Source: Robiginitomaculum sp. (GTDB lineage Bacteria > Pseudomonadota > Alphaproteobacteria > Caulobacterales > Maricaulaceae). Taken from it: a stretch of 64,000 nt of DNA. Each line of letters starts with the position of its first letter. The first letter of the stretch is position 1. The stretch covers positions 40,450 to 104,449 of the forward strand of contig NVVV01000006.1 of assembly GCA_002733495.1 (NCBI GenBank), given 5' to 3'. Below the pieces are notes generated by a model. The model was not told where the DNA came from. It did no database searches and saw only the letters and a program-made list of their open reading frames with translations. A program made the translations under genes and the position numbers. This document shows, piece after piece, positions 42,812 to 52,622 of the stretch.

Positions 42812-43540
42812 ATGGGTTCAGATTTTCTTTTGCTTTGGCAAGTGATTGTCAAAGACATAGAAGCTAAAATCGGCTCAGGTGAGCTTGCACCGGGTGAGCG
42901 CTTGCCGACCGAGAATAATCTTGCTGAACATTATGATGTGAACCGTCATACTGTGCGTCGGGCCATTCGCGAACTGGTAATGCAAAATCTCGTTGAAGTG
43001 ACCCAGGGTCGCGGCAGTTTTGTCTGTCGCAACAGGATCAGCATGGATTATTCCAAGGACATTTATGCGCCTTCTGATGTGGAGATTCACCTGTCCAGAC
43101 ATGGGCACGGCCATGATGATGCTGTGCGTATTGAACCGGCAACGTCACAGATGGCCACAGCCTTGCAAATCAGCCAGTCAGACCCGGTTGCCGTTCTTGA
43201 TTTTGAAATCAGATCAACCGAAGGTGAAGTTTTGGCATTGACCACGCGCACCCTGCCTCTGGATAGGGTGCCGGGGGTTCTGGAGGCCTTTGAGAACGTG
43301 GGCAATCTTCCCAAGGCACTGGAAATAGTCAATGTGCACCATATTACGCGCAAATGGGTGCGCACACGATCACGGACCGCCAGCGCTGAAGAGCGCGCGG
43401 CCTTAAGCATTTCCGTGCATACGCCCTTGTTGATTGTCGGTTGTCTCTTTGTGAACAGACAGGCAAAGCCAGTGCTGCATGATTGTTCTTTGTTTGCTGC
43501 GGACCGGATTGAGGTTTATTCCCATAATATTCCGGGTTAG
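42812..43540 (+). CDS. GntR-family regulator, HutC/PhnF subfamily
   Basis: A 242-residue regulator. The N-terminal winged helix-turn-helix (WQVIVKDIEAKIGSGELAPGERLPTENNLAEHYDVNRHTVRRAIRELV) is followed by a UTRA ligand-binding domain (about 85-240) as in PhnF and HutC. I start at 42812 by family alignment; an ATG at 42770 is also in frame. The 290-base upstream gap is AT-rich and holds no other gene. The ligand is unknown; the flavoprotein and VOC genes that follow may be its targets. Confidence 0.85.
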   Translation: MGSDFLLLWQVIVKDIEAKIGSGELAPGERLPTENNLAEHYDVNRHTVRRAIRELVMQNLVEVTQGRGSFVCRNRISMDYSKDIYAPSDVEIHLSRHGHGHDDAVRIEPATSQMATALQISQSDPVAVLDFEIRSTEGEVLALTTRTLPLDRVPGVLEAFENVGNLPKALEIVNVHHITRKWVRTRSRTASAEERAALSISVHTPLLIVGCLFVNRQAKPVLHDCSLFAADRIEVYSHNIPG

Positions 43541-43575
43541 TCTGGCACCGGGATTCCTTTTACAGGATGCAAGGT

Positions 43576-44802
43576 ATGAAGCCGGGTGTTGTTATTGTTG
43601 GCGCAGGTCATGGGGCCGGCCAGGTCGCGTTTAGTCTGCGCCAGTTCGGCTATGATGGGGCGATCACGCTCATCGGCGAGGAAAACTGCGCCCCTTATCA
43701 ACGTCCACCTCTGTCCAAGGCCTGGCTGGCCGGAGAGGCGGGGCTAGACGAAGTGCTTTACAAGCCAGAAGCGTTTTGGAAAGTGCACAATATAACTGTC
43801 ATCACAGGCCGCAAGGTCATGGAAATTGATCGTGCCAATAAAACTGTACGCTGTGACGATGATGCCACTATGCCTTATGCTCATCTTGTTCTGGCGACAG
43901 GCGGACATGCGCGGCGCATGGATTGTCCGGGTGAGGGTCTGCCAGGGGTGCATGTCTTGCGTACCCTGGATGATGCCAATGGGCTGAACCAGGCGATGCA
44001 GCCGGGGGGGCGTCTGGTGATTATCGGCGGTGGCTATGTGGGGCTGGAGGTTGCCGCAACAGCCAGCAAACGCAGGCTGGATGTCACAGTGCTGGAAGCT
44101 GAAAGCCGTGTTCTGGCGCGCATTGCCGGTGCAGACATTTCTACGTTTTTCGAACAGACGCACAAGGCCAAGGGCGTGAACATAATCACGGGCGTGATGG
44201 CGCTGGCCTTTGAGGGGGATGAAAAACTAAGTGGCGTAAGGCTGGCTGATGGCACAGTCATTCCCGCTGATCTGGCACTAGTGGGCATTGGCCTTATTCC
44301 CAATGAGGCCTTGGCGCGTGAGGCTGGTCTGGTCTGTGAGAATGGCATTGTGGTTGATGATTTGTGCCGTACCGAAGACCCGTACATCTTTGCCATAGGG
44401 GACGTTACACGTCATCCCAACAAAATTTACGGGCGCTCTTTGCGTCTTGAATCGGTGCACAACGCACTGGAACAGGCCAAAACAGCCGCCGGTGCGATCG
44501 CCGGGCGCAAAAATCCCTATAATCAAGTGCCCTGGTTCTGGTCAGACCAGTATGACATCAAGCTGCAAATTGCCGGTCTCTCTGAAGGCTATGAGGACAC
44601 TGTCCTTCGCGGTGGCACAACTCAGAACAGTTTTGCGGTTTTTTATTTTAAAGACGGGGGCTTGATTGCCTGTGATGCGGTCAATGCGCCTGCCGAATAT
44701 ATGGCCGCGCGGATAATGATTGCCAAAGGGGTTAGCCCCGACCGTGCCATGCTGGTCGATTTGGACGTCTCCATGAAAGAGATCATGATGCAGGCCCAAT
44801 GA
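43576..44802 (+). CDS. FAD-dependent ferredoxin/rubredoxin reductase family protein
   Basis: A 408-residue flavoprotein. The FAD site VVIVGAGHGAGQVAFSLR is at the N-terminus, APYQRPPLSKAWL is the family marker, the NAD(P) site is VIIGGGYVGLEVAATA, and TEDPYIFAIGDV is the second FAD contact; the C-terminal reductase domain (PWFWSDQYDIKLQIAG) is that of ring-hydroxylating dioxygenase ferredoxin reductases. It transfers electrons from NAD(P)H to an iron-sulfur or cytochrome partner, not seen beside it. Start at 43576 with AGGA nine bases before. It overlaps the VOC gene by 4 bases. Confidence 0.9.
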   Translation: MKPGVVIVGAGHGAGQVAFSLRQFGYDGAITLIGEENCAPYQRPPLSKAWLAGEAGLDEVLYKPEAFWKVHNITVITGRKVMEIDRANKTVRCDDDATMPYAHLVLATGGHARRMDCPGEGLPGVHVLRTLDDANGLNQAMQPGGRLVIIGGGYVGLEVAATASKRRLDVTVLEAESRVLARIAGADISTFFEQTHKAKGVNIITGVMALAFEGDEKLSGVRLADGTVIPADLALVGIGLIPNEALAREAGLVCENGIVVDDLCRTEDPYIFAIGDVTRHPNKIYGRSLRLESVHNALEQAKTAAGAIAGRKNPYNQVPWFWSDQYDIKLQIAGLSEGYEDTVLRGGTTQNSFAVFYFKDGGLIACDAVNAPAEYMAARIMIAKGVSPDRAMLVDLDVSMKEIMMQAQ

Positions 44803-45227
44803 TGGGGGAAGGTAGGAGGCAGTCCATTTCCCATATCGCCCTTATTGTCAGAGATTATGACGAAGCCATAGCGTTCTATACGCAAAACCTGCACTTCACA
44901 TTGATTGAGGATACGGCACAGCCGGAACAGCATAAACGCTGGGTGGTCATTGCGCCGCCAGGGTCCACCGGGACAAGGGTTTTACTGGCCAGAGCTTCAA
45001 CGCCCGAACAAGAACAATACATTGGCAATCAGTCTGGTGGCCGGGTTTTCTTATTTCTCAATAGTGATGATTTCTGGCGTGATTACAATGATATGATTGC
45101 CAAGGGTATCAATTTTACCCAAGAACCACTTGAGCATGACTATGGCGTCGTTGCGGTCTTTGAAGACCTGTATGGAAATCTATGGGATCTGGTTCAGTTT
45201 GCGCAGGGCCACCCTTTGGCGCTTTGA
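44799..45227 (+). CDS. VOC (glyoxalase/bleomycin-resistance) family protein
   Basis: A 142-residue vicinal-oxygen-chelate protein: ISHIALIVRDYDEAIAFYTQNL at the start and VAVFEDLYGNLWDLVQF at the end, with the metal-type His13 and terminal Glu positions in place. Substrates in this superfamily are very diverse. It is co-translated with the reductase (ATGA overlap). Confidence 0.87.
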   Translation: MMGEGRRQSISHIALIVRDYDEAIAFYTQNLHFTLIEDTAQPEQHKRWVVIAPPGSTGTRVLLARASTPEQEQYIGNQSGGRVFLFLNSDDFWRDYNDMIAKGINFTQEPLEHDYGVVAVFEDLYGNLWDLVQFAQGHPLAL

Positions 45228-45244
45228 TGGGCTTTTTCATTATT

Positions 45245-45273
45245 TTGACAAATAGATATTATTATGATATCAT
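45245..45273 (+). promoter_or_regulatory. Sigma-70-type promoter of SPFH operon
   Basis: TTGACA (45245-45250), a 17-base AT-rich spacer and TATCAT (45268-45273). It lies about 30 bases before the ATG at 45304 and after the VOC stop, so the SPFH operon has its own start. Confidence 0.7.
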
Positions 45274-45303
45274 ATTGAAATAATCAAAAAAAGGAGACGA
45301 ACC

Positions 45304-46173
45304 ATGATGCAAGAAAAAACCCTGAAATCCCTCCCCGGAATACCCATGCTTCTGCTCGCGCTTGCTATCGGGTTTGGCGGTGTGTTTGCAGCTATAATTA
45401 TGTTGGTCAATGGCGGTGAGGCTCTGCCGCTTCTATTAATTGTATTCAGCATTATAACCACGCTGACCTTGCTCATTGGGCTCTATAAGGTTGAGCCAAA
45501 CCAGTCTGCCGTGCTCAGCCTGTTTGGCAAATATGTCGGAACTAACCGCAGGCAGGGCTTGCACTTCAACAATCCGTTTCTTTCCAAGAAGAAAATCTCG
45601 CTGCGGGTGCGTAATTTTGAAAGTGAACGCCTGAAAGTGAATGATAATGGCGGCTCACCCATCGAAATCGCCGCCATAGTCGTCTGGGAAGTCAGCGATA
45701 GTGCCGAAGCAGTATTTAAAGTGGATGATTACCAAAGCTTCGTGCAAATCCAGTCTGAATCCGCCATTCGCGCTATGGCCTCCACCCATCCCTATGACCC
45801 CCATGTTGAGGGAGAATTATCCCTGCGCTCGCATGGTGCGCAGATTTCTGAACTGCTGAAGGTTGAAATTCAAAAACACCTGACTGAGGCCGGTATCACA
45901 GTTCTGGATGCCCGCATTTCGCATTTGGCTTATGCCCCGGAAATTGCCCAGGCCATGTTGCAACGCCAACAGGCCGGGGCCATTATTGCGGCACGTCAAC
46001 GTATTGTCGAAGGGGCTGTAGGCATGGTCGAAGCGGCGCTCAACTCGCTTAAAGACAAGGGCGTGGTTGATCTGGATGATGAACGCCGGGCCGCCATGGT
46101 CAGCAATCTGCTGGTGGTGCTGTGCTCGGATCGGGCCACCCAGCCCGTGGTCAATACCGGCTCGATTTACTAG
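45304..46173 (+). CDS. SPFH/band 7 membrane protein
   Basis: A 289-residue protein with two N-terminal membrane helices (about 13-34 and 42-60) followed by an SPFH/prohibitin-type domain ([26 protein letters not shown], about 63-250). It lacks the long flotillin coiled coil. Such proteins scaffold membrane microdomains or protease complexes. GGAG precedes the ATG. It is the first gene of a compact group with the RHH and DUF4177 genes. Confidence 0.9.
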   Translation: MMQEKTLKSLPGIPMLLLALAIGFGGVFAAIIMLVNGGEALPLLLIVFSIITTLTLLIGLYKVEPNQSAVLSLFGKYVGTNRRQGLHFNNPFLSKKKISLRVRNFESERLKVNDNGGSPIEIAAIVVWEVSDSAEAVFKVDDYQSFVQIQSESAIRAMASTHPYDPHVEGELSLRSHGAQISELLKVEIQKHLTEAGITVLDARISHLAYAPEIAQAMLQRQQAGAIIAARQRIVEGAVGMVEAALNSLKDKGVVDLDDERRAAMVSNLLVVLCSDRATQPVVNTGSIY

Positions 46174-46182
46174 GGGACTGGT

Positions 46183-46380
46183 GTGGCCCTCAAGGTCAAA
46201 AAAAACTACCCCCTTCGTATTCATGAGGACATTCTGACGGCCATGAAGCGCTGGTCGGATGATGAATTGCGGTCCTTGAATGGGCAGATCGAGTTTGTCC
46301 TGCGTGGTGCTTTGCGTCGCGCAGGACGCCTGCACGAACGCCCACCGGAAACTATAGAGACAGAGGAGCAGAAAAAATGA
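46183..46380 (+). CDS. Arc-like ribbon-helix-helix small protein
   Basis: A 65-residue protein starting at GTG 46183 with AGGGGA upstream. PLRIHEDILTAMKRWSDDELRSLNGQIEFVLRGALRRAG resembles the Arc/MetJ ribbon-helix-helix fold. Small proteins of this kind often follow SPFH genes. It may bind DNA and regulate the operon, or contact the SPFH protein. No toxin gene is beside it. It overlaps the next gene by 4 bases. Confidence 0.75.
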   Translation: MALKVKKNYPLRIHEDILTAMKRWSDDELRSLNGQIEFVLRGALRRAGRLHERPPETIETEEQKK

Positions 46381-46559
46381 AAACTAAATGGACCTATAAA
46401 GTAGAGAGTATCAGGCCACCTGTTTTTGCGAAAGCCTCGACAAAAAGAGAATATATAACCGATGTTCTTAACCGCAGGGGCTTGGAAGGCTGGGAACTGA
46501 TTAGCGCCCCCACCATGGTTCAGGCAGAATTTTACTTTTATTTCAAACGGCCACTCTAA
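46377..46559 (+). CDS. DUF4177-like small protein
   Basis: A 60-residue protein with the DUF4177 pattern: WTYKVESI, then VLNRRGLEGWELISA and a final strand AEFYFYFKRPL. Function is unknown. Co-translated with the RHH protein. It ends one base before the convergent RND gene, with no terminator visible between them. Confidence 0.8.
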   Translation: MKTKWTYKVESIRPPVFAKASTKREYITDVLNRRGLEGWELISAPTMVQAEFYFYFKRPL

Positions 46560-46560
46560 T

Positions 46561-49500
46561 CTATTCTGCCGGGGTGCTGGGGCGCTTCAGAACGAAGGCC
46601 AAGAGGCGGCGGCAAAGCGCTTTGAATATATGAATTCCGGCCCGTACCCGCGAGGGGGCGCCCAGCAATACCGGCGTCAATATCAGCGTTAGCAGCGTGG
46701 CAAAGCCTAGGCCCCAGACCACGGTCGCGGCCAGCGGCACCCACCATTCTGCCGCCGGGCCACCATAGGTGATTTTGCCCTGGATAAAGTTCGCATTGAT
46801 CATGAACACCATGGGAAGAAGTCCCAAAATGGTAGTGATAGTGGTCAGAAGAACCGGGCGCAAACGCTGCGCCGCCGTGCGCACCACCGCTTCATCAGGT
46901 GCAAAGCCCAGCGCGCGCATATGCTGATAGGTATCGATCAGCACAATGTTATTATTGACCACAATCCCGGCCAGCGCCACGACGCCGGTGCCAACCATCA
47001 GCACGCTGATATAATCCAGCGGTGCATTCAGCTGTATGCCAATGAGTACGCCGGTGATGGATAACACCACCGCTTGCAGGGTCAGAAACACGTGCCAGAA
47101 GTTATTAAACTGCAAAAGCAAAATTACCGCCATCATAAAAAGAGACGCGCCCATGGCTCCGGCAAAAAAAGCGCCGGCATCGGCGGTTTCTTCATCCGCA
47201 CCGCGAAATGAAACCTGCACGCCAGCAGGTATATTTGCGGTTTCCAGCCAAGACTTGGCTTGTTCAATCATCTGGTTTGCAGCAAAGCCGGGCTTGGCAT
47301 TGGCCCGCACCTCCAGCACCCTTTGCCCATTGCGCCGCGCAATTTTATCAACGCGCGGACTGGCTTTGCGCGTAACAAAATTAGAGATCGGCACCGGCCC
47401 CTGCGCTGTTGTGACGCGCAGGCGGTCAAGCTGGCTGATATCGCGGGCATCCTTAGTAAAGCGCAAGCGTATATCCAGCTCTTCATCGGCATTATCAGGG
47501 CGATAGCGGCCAACCAGAATGCCGTTGGTGATCAATTGCACCGCCGCACCAATCTTTCTAATATCGACCTTGAAGCGTCCGGCCTGCTCGCGATCAACAT
47601 CCAGCTGCCATTCAATGCCCGGTAAGGGCAGGGTGTCTTCAACGTCCTTCAGACTGTCCTGGCTGTCAAAATATGCGCGAATTTGCCGGGCGGCCTTTGC
47701 CAGTCTGTCAGGATCGGTGCTGGAAAGTTGTACGCGCAAATCCTTGCCTACAGGCGGGCCGCGCTCAAGATCGCGCACTTCGGTAATAACGCCGGGTATG
47801 TCGGTCACTCTTTTCGTGATTTCGGCCATAACTTTTCTGCCATCCGGGCGCTCGCCAAAGGGTAAAAAGTCCACAAAAAGCGTCACCGCTGTATCGTCTG
47901 GCGGTGCTGTATTCGAGCCGCCGATAGAACCGCTATTCCCCGTGGTCATGTAGACAGAGGAAATGCCTTTTACATCGGCAAAACGCTTGGCCACCATATC
48001 CCCAAGGGCATCTTGTTCGGCGGGGGCAAGATTGCCGCGTGCGCGAACGTAAACAAAAACCTGTTCCGGCTCGGAGGCCAGGAAAAATACCGTACGGTGC
48101 GGCGTTGCGCCAAACCACATAAATACGCTGACCACCACTGTGATGGCGCTGAGGCTGACCATGATCGGGCGCTTGACCAGGCGCGCAACAAGTTTTGCAT
48201 AAAAGCCTGTAAACCCAGGTAAATCTTTCGGGTCCCCGGCACCGCTACTGACCCCGCCGATCTGATCATCAGCATCAGGGGCACGTTTACCAATCAACGC
48301 GCCAATGGCAGGCAGGAAAATCAACGCCATAGCCAGAGAGGCCAGTAAAACTAAAATCAGCGTTTTGGGTAAAAAACTCATATATTTACCGGGCATGCTG
48401 TTCCAGAACAGGAACGGCACAAAGGCGGCCAATGTTGTCGCTGTGGAGGAAACCACCGGCCAGAACATGCGCTCACCAGCCATTTTATAGGCTTCCACGC
48501 GGTCCAGCCCCTCGGCCATTTTCCGATCAGCATATTCAACGATGACGATGGCACCATCGACCAGCATGCCCACCGCCAGAACCAGCCCGAACAGCACCAT
48601 AAAATTGATGCTCATTCCGGCAATGCCAATGAGAAAAAATGCTAAAAAGAAACTGCCTGGAATGGCAAAGCCAACCAGCAAACCGGAACGCAGGCCAAGA
48701 GCGGCGACCACCAATATCATCACCAACAAAATCGCCGTTGTAACCGAGGCAATCAGCTGGTTCATGGAATCGCGGATAAAGCGCGATTGATCAAGGCTAT
48801 AGGCCACATGAATACTTTGCGGCCAGTCCTTGCTCATTTTTGTGGTTACGACCCGTGCCGATTCGGTCGCATCAATAAGGTTGGAGCCAAGGCGTTTGAC
48901 AACTTGCAGCACGATCGCTGGATGTCCGTTAAAGCGGGCATAACTGTCGGCATTTTTAAAGGTACGCCGCACGCTGGCCACGTCTTTCAAGCGTACGACC
49001 GAATCGCCAAATGTGCGCACTGGCAGATTGAGCAAATCATCAGAACTCTCTATCAGGCCTGGTACTTTTATTTGAAACCGTCCGCTGCCAGTATCCAGAC
49101 TGCCTGCCGTAATTAGCGCATTATTGCCTGAAACTGCTGCCAGAATTTCCTCATAAGTAATGTCATAGCCTTCTAGCAAAGCAGGCTTGATCTCAATTTC
49201 AAGAACTTCCTCGCGCGCCCCGGAAAGATCGGCACTTAAGATGGTGGGGACGGCTTCAAGCTCGCGCTCCAGCTCTTTTGCCAGTGCATAAATTGTGCGC
49301 TCTGGCGCTTCCCCATAAAGGGTGATGGCCAGTACTGGCTCAAGGCTTCGGTTAAATTCCCGAACCGTCCATTCATCGACTTCGGCTGGAAAGCGCCTGC
49401 GGGCATTATCCACCTTGTCGCGAACATCAATCAGAGCCTGATCCTGGTCAAAATTGACCTCAAATTCAATGACGCAATAGCCAAGGCCAACCACTGAATT

Positions 49501-49749
49501 GCAATTTAGCTCTTTCACCCCTTCCAAAGCACGAAGTTCAGTTTCCAGCGGGCGCACCACAAGGCGCTCTGCATCTTCTGGCGATGCGCCTTCAAGGGGA
49601 ACGCCAACATAAACAAACGGAACCGGAATATCCGGGTCGGCCTCTTTTGGCAGATTGATATAGGATAAAAGCCCTGCCAAAAGCGCGGTGAAGAGCACCA
49701 AAAGGGTGGTTCTCCAGCGATCTATCGCAGCGGAAACAATGGCATTCAT
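46561..49749 (-). CDS. RND-type efflux permease (AcrB/MMPL-like HAE family)
   Basis: A 1062-residue inner-membrane transporter with the usual twelve helices and two large periplasmic domains. SYINLPKEADPDIPVP at the start, GMLVDGAIVIVEYADRK in helix 4 (the usual Asp-Asp pair reads Asp-Gly) and GVVALAGIVVNNNIVLIDTY in helix 10 are family marks. It exports drugs, lipids or other compounds using the proton gradient. It overlaps the adaptor gene upstream by 4 bases. An outer-membrane TolC partner is encoded at 61627, far from this pair. Confidence 0.92.
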   Translation of the reverse strand: MNAIVSAAIDRWRTTLLVLFTALLAGLLSYINLPKEADPDIPVPFVYVGVPLEGASPEDAERLVVRPLETELRALEGVKELNCNSVVGLGYCVIEFEVNFDQDQALIDVRDKVDNARRRFPAEVDEWTVREFNRSLEPVLAITLYGEAPERTIYALAKELERELEAVPTILSADLSGAREEVLEIEIKPALLEGYDITYEEILAAVSGNNALITAGSLDTGSGRFQIKVPGLIESSDDLLNLPVRTFGDSVVRLKDVASVRRTFKNADSYARFNGHPAIVLQVVKRLGSNLIDATESARVVTTKMSKDWPQSIHVAYSLDQSRFIRDSMNQLIASVTTAILLVMILVVAALGLRSGLLVGFAIPGSFFLAFFLIGIAGMSINFMVLFGLVLAVGMLVDGAIVIVEYADRKMAEGLDRVEAYKMAGERMFWPVVSSTATTLAAFVPFLFWNSMPGKYMSFLPKTLILVLLASLAMALIFLPAIGALIGKRAPDADDQIGGVSSGAGDPKDLPGFTGFYAKLVARLVKRPIMVSLSAITVVVSVFMWFGATPHRTVFFLASEPEQVFVYVRARGNLAPAEQDALGDMVAKRFADVKGISSVYMTTGNSGSIGGSNTAPPDDTAVTLFVDFLPFGERPDGRKVMAEITKRVTDIPGVITEVRDLERGPPVGKDLRVQLSSTDPDRLAKAARQIRAYFDSQDSLKDVEDTLPLPGIEWQLDVDREQAGRFKVDIRKIGAAVQLITNGILVGRYRPDNADEELDIRLRFTKDARDISQLDRLRVTTAQGPVPISNFVTRKASPRVDKIARRNGQRVLEVRANAKPGFAANQMIEQAKSWLETANIPAGVQVSFRGADEETADAGAFFAGAMGASLFMMAVILLLQFNNFWHVFLTLQAVVLSITGVLIGIQLNAPLDYISVLMVGTGVVALAGIVVNNNIVLIDTYQHMRALGFAPDEAVVRTAAQRLRPVLLTTITTILGLLPMVFMINANFIQGKITYGGPAAEWWVPLAATVVWGLGFATLLTLILTPVLLGAPSRVRAGIHIFKALCRRLLAFVLKRPSTPAE

Positions 49750-50810
49750 GGCTCGATAACCGGCTCTACGGCGCTGCCATCGCGGACAAAATCCTGACCT
49801 TCAATGATCAGCACAATGTCGTCCGGAAGCCCGGTTACCCACACCCCTTTTCCTTCATCCTCCAGCAGATTGATCGGGTAAAAGCGCGCATGTTTTGTCT
49901 CATCGACAATGCGCACACCCAATTGCCCTTTGGTGTTGAGCACCATGGTATCAGCGGGAATGCGCTGCGCAGACACGGCATCGCCTTCCAGGCGGACTTC
50001 GGCGGTGATGCCTGCGTGCAGCAGGCCGTCTTTATTGTCGGTTTGCAGTTCAATACGAAAGGTGCGCGTCGTTGTATCGGCAATCGGGTCTACATAACGA
50101 ACAAAGCCTTTAAGGGTTTGGCCAGAAATCAGAACTGCCGTGCCCTTTGCGCCTTGTTTGACTTTGGCGGCATCGCGCTCGGCAACATTGGCTGAGATGA
50201 TCAGTGGATCAAGCTCGACCACAGTGCCGCAACTTTGTCCGGGGGTGAGGAAATCACCAATTTCTGCATTCCTGCGTTCAAAAATGCCGTCAAAAGGCGC
50301 GCGGATATTGATATTAGACAGTTCAATCTCTGCCTGACGCACGCCAGCATGAGCCGCGTCATAGGCAGCTTTGGCAGAGGCTGTCTGGTTTGCGGAACGA
50401 TGGCCCTTTTCCTCTAACGTTCGTGCGGCCCCCCATTCCAACTTGCGGGCCTCGCGGTTGGCGCGGGCCTGATCCAGCAGGGCCTGGCGCGCCTGAACGG
50501 ACAGGCGGCATAAAATATCACCCTTTTTCACAGCGCTGCCCTCAATTACGGGGGCAGAGGCCACAGCGCCTGCGGTTTCAGCCCGAACACTGACTGTGCG
50601 TGCCGCTTCGCTGCGGCCACGTAAGATAAGGACGCTGGGCCGGGTGCTGGCGGTGAGTGCGCGCACCACAACCTTGAATCTTTGTTCCGCTGGCGCCGCT
50701 GTGCTGCCGTCTTCCGGGGCAGAGGAGGGGCCGGAAAAAAGCGCATTCAGTGCGAAATATAAAATGGCGACAATGGCAATGGCGGCGGCGGCAATGTATG
50801 ATTTTTTCAT
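49746..50810 (-). CDS. RND efflux membrane-fusion (adaptor) protein
   Basis: A 354-residue HlyD/AcrA-type adaptor with an N-terminal membrane anchor (about 4-22), barrel-sandwich hybrid and hairpin (VRAETAGAVASAPVIEGSAVKKGDILCRL; NREARKLEWGAARTLEEKG) and INIRAPFDGIFERRNAEIGDFLTPG as the second lipoyl half. It links the permease to an outer-membrane channel. It is first in the pair; the 180-base gap to the divergent glutamate synthase-like gene contains both promoters. Confidence 0.92.
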   Translation of the reverse strand: MKKSYIAAAAIAIVAILYFALNALFSGPSSAPEDGSTAAPAEQRFKVVVRALTASTRPSVLILRGRSEAARTVSVRAETAGAVASAPVIEGSAVKKGDILCRLSVQARQALLDQARANREARKLEWGAARTLEEKGHRSANQTASAKAAYDAAHAGVRQAEIELSNINIRAPFDGIFERRNAEIGDFLTPGQSCGTVVELDPLIISANVAERDAAKVKQGAKGTAVLISGQTLKGFVRYVDPIADTTTRTFRIELQTDNKDGLLHAGITAEVRLEGDAVSAQRIPADTMVLNTKGQLGVRIVDETKHARFYPINLLEDEGKGVWVTGLPDDIVLIIEGQDFVRDGSAVEPVIEP

Positions 50811-50990
50811 AATGTGTTCTTTTTGTTCTCTGGCACGGGCTTAGAGATTGTCTGTTCTTGGCGCAAGGTAAATTGACAAGACTACACGCGCTTTTGTTCA
50901 TTTCGTGCTCAGAAAGTTACACTCGCGCATCGCCTTGGGCGTCAGGCTGTGTATGCTTTGTAAAAGACCATCACAGTCAGGGCAGGGAAC

Positions 50991-52622
50991 ATGTCGCAAG
51001 ATAAAACTTCAAAAGTTTCGATCGCCAAGTGGGATACACTGGCCGACCGCCTGCCGCAACACGCGCTGGTGGCCAATGTCGATCTGGTGGTTACTCGTTA
51101 TGATGACAATATCAGCGTGCTTTACGGACGCTGTTTGCATCGCGGCGCACTGATGGCCGATGGCTTTGTTGATGAAAACGATAGTCTTATCTGTGGGGTG
51201 CACAATTGGGATTACAAGATCGATACCGGGGTGAGTGAGTATGCCAATTCCGAAGTGCTCTATAAATTTAACGCCTGGGTAGAGGATGGGCAGGTCTGGG
51301 TCGATGAAAACGAAATCATCGCCTGGCACGCCATTCACCCGCAACCCTTTGATCGGGACGCTTATCTTGGTCAATATGCCGATACCTCTCATGGCACCGA
51401 AGAAGAACCCTATAACGCCCAGATCATAGCCTATGCCCGTGATGGGCTGCGTAAGACCGGCCATCACGGCGTGGTCGGATCCATGGGGGTGCCGCGATCG
51501 GAATTGCCCTCCTGGGATGACATTCAGATCCTGACGGCGCAATTGGCGCGCATGCCCTTGCTGGACGATGATTCTGTGGGCACCGAAGTGGTGATTGGGC
51601 CGGGGGCTAAAAAACCACTGAAGCTGGCGATACCGCTTATTGTTTCTGACATGAGTTTTGGGGCGCTGTCGGCCTCGGCCAAAATTGCTCTGGCGCGCGG
51701 GGCCGAATTGGCCGGGACAGGAATATGCTCAGGTGAGGGCGGCATGCTGGAGGAGGAGCGCGCGCAAAACAGCCGTTATTTTTACGAACTGGCCTCGGCC
51801 CGTTTTGGCTTTGACTGGGAAAAGCTGGACAAGGTTCAGGCCTTTCATTTCAAAGGTGGGCAAGGGGCAAAGACTGGCACCGGCGGCCATTTACCGGGAA
51901 ATAAAGTGACCCCAAACATTGCCAAAGTGCGCGGCCTGAAGCCTGGCGAAGACGCCATATCACCTTCGCGTTTTCCCGACTGGGATAATCTGGATGCTAT
52001 CTCTGATTTTGCCGATGAGGTGCGCGTGCGTACCGGCGGCATTCCCATTGGCTATAAGCTTTCGGCCCAGCATATCGAGGCCGATATTGATGCGGCCCTG
52101 CAAATTGGCGTGGATTATATCATTCTGGATGGACGGGGCGGCGGCACAGGGGCAGCGCCGCTGATTTTTCGGGATAATATTTCGGTGCCCACCATTCCGG
52201 CGCTGGCCCGCGCCCGTCGTCATCTGGATGTTTGCGCGGCGACGAATGTATCGCTGATTATCACTGGCGGATTGCGCAAACCCGATGATTTTATCAAGGC
52301 CTTGGCCATGGGGGCCGATGCGGTGGCGTTATCAAACGCCGCCATGCAGGCCATTGGTTGTATCGCCATGCGGGCCTGTCACACCAATAATTGCCCGGTG
52401 GGCATTGCCACCCAAAGGGCAGGGTTGGAATCGCGCCTGGTCGTTGAAAAATCAGCGCGCCAACTGGCCAATTTCTTCTCAGCCTCGGTTGGCCTGATGC
52501 AGGTGATGGCGCGTGCCTGTGGCCATGATCACTTAAGCGGGTTTTGCGCCGATGATCTGACAGCATGGAAGCGCGATATGGCCGATTTGAGCGGCGTTGC
52601 ATTTGCCGGAGGTCGCGTATGA
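50991..52622 (+). CDS. Rieske-glutamate synthase-like FMN/3Fe-4S enzyme
   Basis: A 543-residue fusion. Residues about 25-110 form a Rieske [2Fe-2S] domain with Cys48-x-His50 and Cys68-x2-His71. Residues about 160-540 are the FMN-binding glutamate synthase domain (SDMSFGALSASAKIALARGA; GICSGEGGML; KGGQGAKTGTGGHLPGNK; DGRGGGTGAAP), including Cys457-x5-Cys463-x4-Cys468 for the 3Fe-4S cluster. There is no glutaminase domain, so ammonia or another reaction must be used. It is co-translated with three further genes. The real substrate is unknown. Confidence 0.9.
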   Translation: MSQDKTSKVSIAKWDTLADRLPQHALVANVDLVVTRYDDNISVLYGRCLHRGALMADGFVDENDSLICGVHNWDYKIDTGVSEYANSEVLYKFNAWVEDGQVWVDENEIIAWHAIHPQPFDRDAYLGQYADTSHGTEEEPYNAQIIAYARDGLRKTGHHGVVGSMGVPRSELPSWDDIQILTAQLARMPLLDDDSVGTEVVIGPGAKKPLKLAIPLIVSDMSFGALSASAKIALARGAELAGTGICSGEGGMLEEERAQNSRYFYELASARFGFDWEKLDKVQAFHFKGGQGAKTGTGGHLPGNKVTPNIAKVRGLKPGEDAISPSRFPDWDNLDAISDFADEVRVRTGGIPIGYKLSAQHIEADIDAALQIGVDYIILDGRGGGTGAAPLIFRDNISVPTIPALARARRHLDVCAATNVSLIITGGLRKPDDFIKALAMGADAVALSNAAMQAIGCIAMRACHTNNCPVGIATQRAGLESRLVVEKSARQLANFFSASVGLMQVMARACGHDHLSGFCADDLTAWKRDMADLSGVAFAGGRV

